A stretch of 46,511 nt of DNA from an uncultured Cryomorphaceae bacterium (GTDB lineage Bacteria; Bacteroidota; Bacteroidia; Flavobacteriales; Schleiferiaceae), in the NCBI GenBank assembly GCA_913060465.1, contig CAJXTR010000003.1, positions 1-46,511 of the forward strand, in the 5' to 3' direction. How positions within the stretch are numbered: position 1 is the stretch's first letter; each line of letters opens with the position of its first letter. The notes under the pieces were generated by a model. It saw nothing but the letters and a program-made list of their open reading frames with translations, had not been told where the DNA came from and searched no databases. Positions 43,882 through 46,511 of the stretch are shown in pieces. Made by a program: the position numbers and the translations under genes.

Positions 43882-45714
43882 CTAACGATTTCGCCATTTC
43901 ATCCACACTTCCCACATTTTTGAAGGAGGGACCCCCTGTAGATTTTGATGCAGCGAACGCATGCTAGGTCTTACTTCAGATTGTTTTGAGAAAGCGCGGA
44001 GGGTTTTTGTCGCTTCTGGCCCAAGGCCATTGAGATTCGCAGGATTGTATTTAGGACTGATCATTTTAAGCGCATCTAGAGATCCATAGATATCGCCCAA
44101 TGATCGCATTACTTCAACTTGTTTTAGTGCAGCGGTTGTGTTTCTAGGGCTCATCTCTAAAACCTGGTCGTACAGGGCTGCTGCCTCGTTGAGTTCGCCT
44201 TTCATTCGATGGATACTGGCCAATTGATTTAGGGTGAGCATGTGATTCGGGTGGATTTCTAATGCATATTCGAACGCTTCCTGAGCCTTATTCACATCCC
44301 TTTGAGTGGGCTGATTCCCGCTCGCACTTAGTATTCCCAAACCTTCGAAATACGCCATTGGGTTATTGTAGATGTCCATTTCAAAGAAAATACTTTGAGC
44401 AGATTCTGCGTTGGTCTGCATCAGTCGAGCATTGCGAGTCATGTAACCGTCTAACGATTGCTTTGCTTCGCGTTCACTCATCATTCGACTTGAACTTACA
44501 ACGAGGGCAAAAGTGATCAACACTCCTGCAACCATAGCATTGGTAGGGCTTTCTAGCCTTGTCTTAAGGCCTGTGGATGCATAGCCGAGTGCGATTGCCA
44601 GCGGCCACAACATTGAGGCGCGTTCAAGAGGGAATTCACCAAAGCCGTAAACGGCGAATCCCACTACGACCAATGCCATGTAGATGTTTCCTTCTTTTTT
44701 AAAGTTTTGCCAGAAACCTATTACTAGAATACCAACGAAAAGAATTGCGCCAAAGATCCCCGTTTCACTAAGCATCCATAGGAAGTCGTTGTGTGGGCGT
44801 AAGATATTGGTCACACCATTCATTACACTTTCGTTGGTTCCTTTGAGGCCTTGAGCAGGATATTCGATCTTCCACTGACCGCCTCCCACGCCACTTATGG
44901 GTTTGTCCATAAACATCTCCCATGATGCATTCCAATAGTGCAATCGGCTTTGGATGGTGTCGCTATTAAAAATCTTTTCACTCCCACCGGCTGCGATGGC
45001 AATACCTATTCCAACGGCGAGTACACCGAGAGCGATTAAACCTTGGTTGCGAAGTTTTGTGTTTCCCTGAATGATATAATGGATGGTGGCTACCAGTGCC
45101 ATTGCTATACCACCGAGCCATACACCTCGGGTACGTAAGAGTAGTATGGCAAGACCTGCTATGGCGATGGATAGGATTTGAATCCACTTTCCAGCTCCTC
45201 CTTCAAACCTACCAAGAAAAGCTAATGGAAGCAGTAAGAGTAGTGTTGCTGCTGCGTAGTTCTTGTGGGTGAACAAAGGACCATTGGCCAAGTAAATGTT
45301 GTTTTCTTGATACGCTTCGGCAAGTGAGGGTAGTATGCTCAAAGCGGCGATGGCTAATGCTATTTGACTTCCCATCCCTAAAGCCTTCAGGGCGCCTTCT
45401 TTATTTTTTGTAAAAGCTGCTTTAGCCACTAAAATCCAACCGGATAGAAATGCAATACGTGCTACAAATGCGTAAAGTTCACTCGCTGCAGCTACTTGTC
45501 CAACTTTCACTATGCTCAATACAAGAGCCATCGCCATTAAAGAAAGGATCGTAAAACCGCCTTTCATTTCATTTCTGTATAGATAAATCCCTACTAACGA
45601 CGCGGCGGAGGCAGCGGAGAATCGGACCCAAAGTCCGATATCTTGACTCGAAGGGTCGACGATGAAAATCAGGAGGATAGGAACGTAAAAAAGCAGGGAA
45701 CGAAGTGGTTGCAT
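43882..45714 (-). CDS. O-antigen ligase / polymerase-like membrane protein with TPRs
   Basis: The 610-residue integral membrane protein has about 10-12 hydrophobic helices in residues 1-400 and the Wzy_C/O-antigen-ligase-type loop YWNASWEMFMDKPISGVGGGQWKIEYP followed by RPHNDFLWMLSETGIFG. The C-terminal part (about 430-560) has TPR-like helices (AQEAFEYALEIHPNHMLTLNQLASIHRMKGELNEAAALYDQVLEMSP). It is likely to join or polymerise surface glycans at the inner membrane. The exact reaction (lipid A-core ligation, chain polymerisation or protein glycosylation) cannot be told. The frame is open to 45759, but ATG 45714 is chosen because a promoter match lies inside the longer version. Confidence 0.82.
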   Translation of the reverse strand: MQPLRSLLFYVPILLIFIVDPSSQDIGLWVRFSAASAASLVGIYLYRNEMKGGFTILSLMAMALVLSIVKVGQVAAASELYAFVARIAFLSGWILVAKAAFTKNKEGALKALGMGSQIALAIAALSILPSLAEAYQENNIYLANGPLFTHKNYAAATLLLLLPLAFLGRFEGGAGKWIQILSIAIAGLAILLLRTRGVWLGGIAMALVATIHYIIQGNTKLRNQGLIALGVLAVGIGIAIAAGGSEKIFNSDTIQSRLHYWNASWEMFMDKPISGVGGGQWKIEYPAQGLKGTNESVMNGVTNILRPHNDFLWMLSETGIFGAILFVGILVIGFWQNFKKEGNIYMALVVVGFAVYGFGEFPLERASMLWPLAIALGYASTGLKTRLESPTNAMVAGVLITFALVVSSSRMMSEREAKQSLDGYMTRNARLMQTNAESAQSIFFEMDIYNNPMAYFEGLGILSASGNQPTQRDVNKAQEAFEYALEIHPNHMLTLNQLASIHRMKGELNEAAALYDQVLEMSPRNTTAALKQVEVMRSLGDIYGSLDALKMISPKYNPANLNGLGPEATKTLRAFSKQSEVRPSMRSLHQNLQGVPPSKMWEVWMKWRNR

Positions 45715-45730
45715 AACGTTGGGTTTGCTG

Positions 45731-45759
45731 TAAAGATAACGAAAGGAATCATTGGCCAA
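45731..45759 (-). promoter_or_regulatory. Bacteroidota-type promoter for the O-antigen-ligase-like gene
   Basis: Minus strand: TTG (45759-45757), an 18-base spacer and TATCTTTA (45738-45731), one base off TAnnTTTG. It is 16 bases ahead of ATG 45714, the same short-leader layout as ychF and valS here. On the plus strand a second TATCTTTA (45768-45775) faces the mutase gene, but its TTG is only 13 bases away, so I do not call that one. Confidence 0.55.
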
Positions 45760-45799
45760 TTCTGCATTATCTTTAGGGTCCCAAATACATCACAGAATT

Positions 45800-46511
45800 A
45801 TGGAGAACCCCGCACCGTACTTACCAAAACACAAGGTTCGGATCGTTACAGCAGCATCACTTTTTGATGGCCACGATGCCGCAATTAATATCATGCGTCG
45901 TATCATTCAGAGCACTGGTTGTGAAGTCATTCACTTGGGCCATGACCGCTCCGTTGAAGAAGTAGTAAATACTGCCATTCAAGAAGATGCAAATGCCATT
46001 GCCATGACCTCTTATCAAGGAGGGCATATTGAGTACTTCAAATACATGTACGACCTACTCCAAGAAAAAGGTGCCGGTCACATCAAGATTTTTGGTGGTG
46101 GCGGTGGAACCATCTTACCTGAAGAGATAGAAGAGTTGCATGCGTACGGCATCACCCGTTTGTATCATCCAGATGATGGACGCAAAATGGGATTGCAGGG
46201 TATGATTAATGATCTGGTGGAGCAGTCCGATTTTTTGGTTGGAGATACTCTTCCTGGTAGCATTGAAGAATTGGCAGGAGCGAATAATCCTACTATAGCC
46301 CGTTGGATTTCTGCGGCTGAGAATTGTGGGGAGCAACACGGTCAAGCATTGGCTTCAATTACCGAGAAAGCTGCCGCCATACACACGCCTATTCTTGGAA
46401 TTACCGGAACAGGTGGGGCTGGAAAGAGCTCCATGGTCGATGAGTTGGTTCGTCGCTTTACCATGGATTTTACGGATAAGCGTATCGCGGTGGTATCTGT
46501 AGATCCTTCGA
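45800..46511 (+). CDS. icmF: Fused B12-dependent acyl-CoA mutase, IcmF-type (3' end outside window)
   Basis: The frame is open from ATG 45800 to the window end (237 codons) and has no stop. It begins with a cobalamin-binding domain: [20 protein letters not shown], with D23-G-H25-D26 (H25 as lower cobalt ligand), [13 protein letters not shown] and [16 protein letters not shown] MeaB/ArgK-type GTPase chaperone follows, with its P-loop GTGGAGKSS at 203-211. This order, B12 domain then G-protein then (expected) the catalytic TIM barrel, is that of IcmF, which interconverts isobutyryl- and n-butyryl-CoA or isovaleryl/pivalyl-CoA. The catalytic part, needed to settle the substrate, is not visible. 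Confidence 0.88.
   Translation, partial: MENPAPYLPKHKVRIVTAASLFDGHDAAINIMRRIIQSTGCEVIHLGHDRSVEEVVNTAIQEDANAIAMTSYQGGHIEYFKYMYDLLQEKGAGHIKIFGGGGGTILPEEIEELHAYGITRLYHPDDGRKMGLQGMINDLVEQSDFLVGDTLPGSIEELAGANNPTIARWISAAENCGEQHGQALASITEKAAAIHTPILGITGTGGAGKSSMVDELVRRFTMDFTDKRIAVVSVDPS

Noticed and set aside
1-46511. CRISPR arrays, insertion sequences, prophage genes, attachment sites, toxin-antitoxin or defence systems
   Set aside because: No regularly spaced repeats, transposase or integrase motifs, or known defence-gene motifs were found; the genes are core or lineage-typical.

Overview
The window reads as chromosomal DNA of a Bacteroidota bacterium, most likely in or near the Flavobacteriales. 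The lineage evidence is: two secreted proteins with type IX secretion (T9SS) C-terminal sorting domains; several promoters of the TTG-N16..19-TAnnTTTG type instead of sigma70 -35/-10 boxes; few clear Shine-Dalgarno sequences; a DUF3467 gene directly after rpoC; transketolase split into two genes; and the start of a fused IcmF-type acyl-CoA mutase. Gene density is high. I see no insertion sequence, prophage, CRISPR array or rRNA.

Layout. (1) 1-12841, plus strand: the end of tuf, tRNA-Trp, secE, nusG, rplK, rplA, rplJ, rplL, rpoB, rpoC and a DUF3467 gene. This is the classic translation/transcription core cluster. Strong hairpins lie at the tuf/tRNA, rplL/rpoB and rpoB/rpoC junctions, and a clear terminator closes the block. 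(2) 12901-14205: a secreted DOMON-like T9SS cargo protein. (3) 14241-21557, minus strand: an MFS sugar-type transporter, a class III aminotransferase, an ECF sigma / small membrane protein / periplasmic sensor trio, and a tight three-gene unit in which a von Willebrand A (VWA) protein sits between the two transketolase halves. (4) 21689-29093, plus strand: ychF, parE, parC and a secreted choice-of-anchor-B T9SS protein. (5) 29090-39342, minus strand: ten tightly packed genes, transcribed in the order class I aminotransferase, murB, mtaB, a small unknown gene, an inositol-monophosphatase-family gene, an alpha/beta hydrolase, rfbC, a lytic transglycosylase, uvrA and a LOG-family gene. They mix cell envelope, tRNA modification and DNA repair. 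(6) 39429-43158: a divergent pair, DUF1573 (minus) and valS plus a DUF4287/DUF5655 gene (plus). (7) 43280-46511: a hotdog-fold protein gene, a long leader with a 30-codon ORF and a terminator, an O-antigen-ligase-like membrane protein with TPRs, and the divergent 5' part of icmF, cut by the window end.

The least ordinary place is 43655-43860. A promoter-like site, a short ORF with two nearby Trp codons and a very strong intrinsic terminator lie directly upstream of the hotdog gene on the same strand, with only 11 bases between terminator and start codon. Two further complementary segments could form alternative, mutually exclusive pairings. This has the architecture of a ribosome-sensing attenuator. 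A free-standing small RNA or microprotein gene is the main alternative. Several starts were corrected: tuf is 5'-truncated, and the DUF3467, transketolase N-half, lytic transglycosylase and O-antigen ligase genes all start inside longer open frames.
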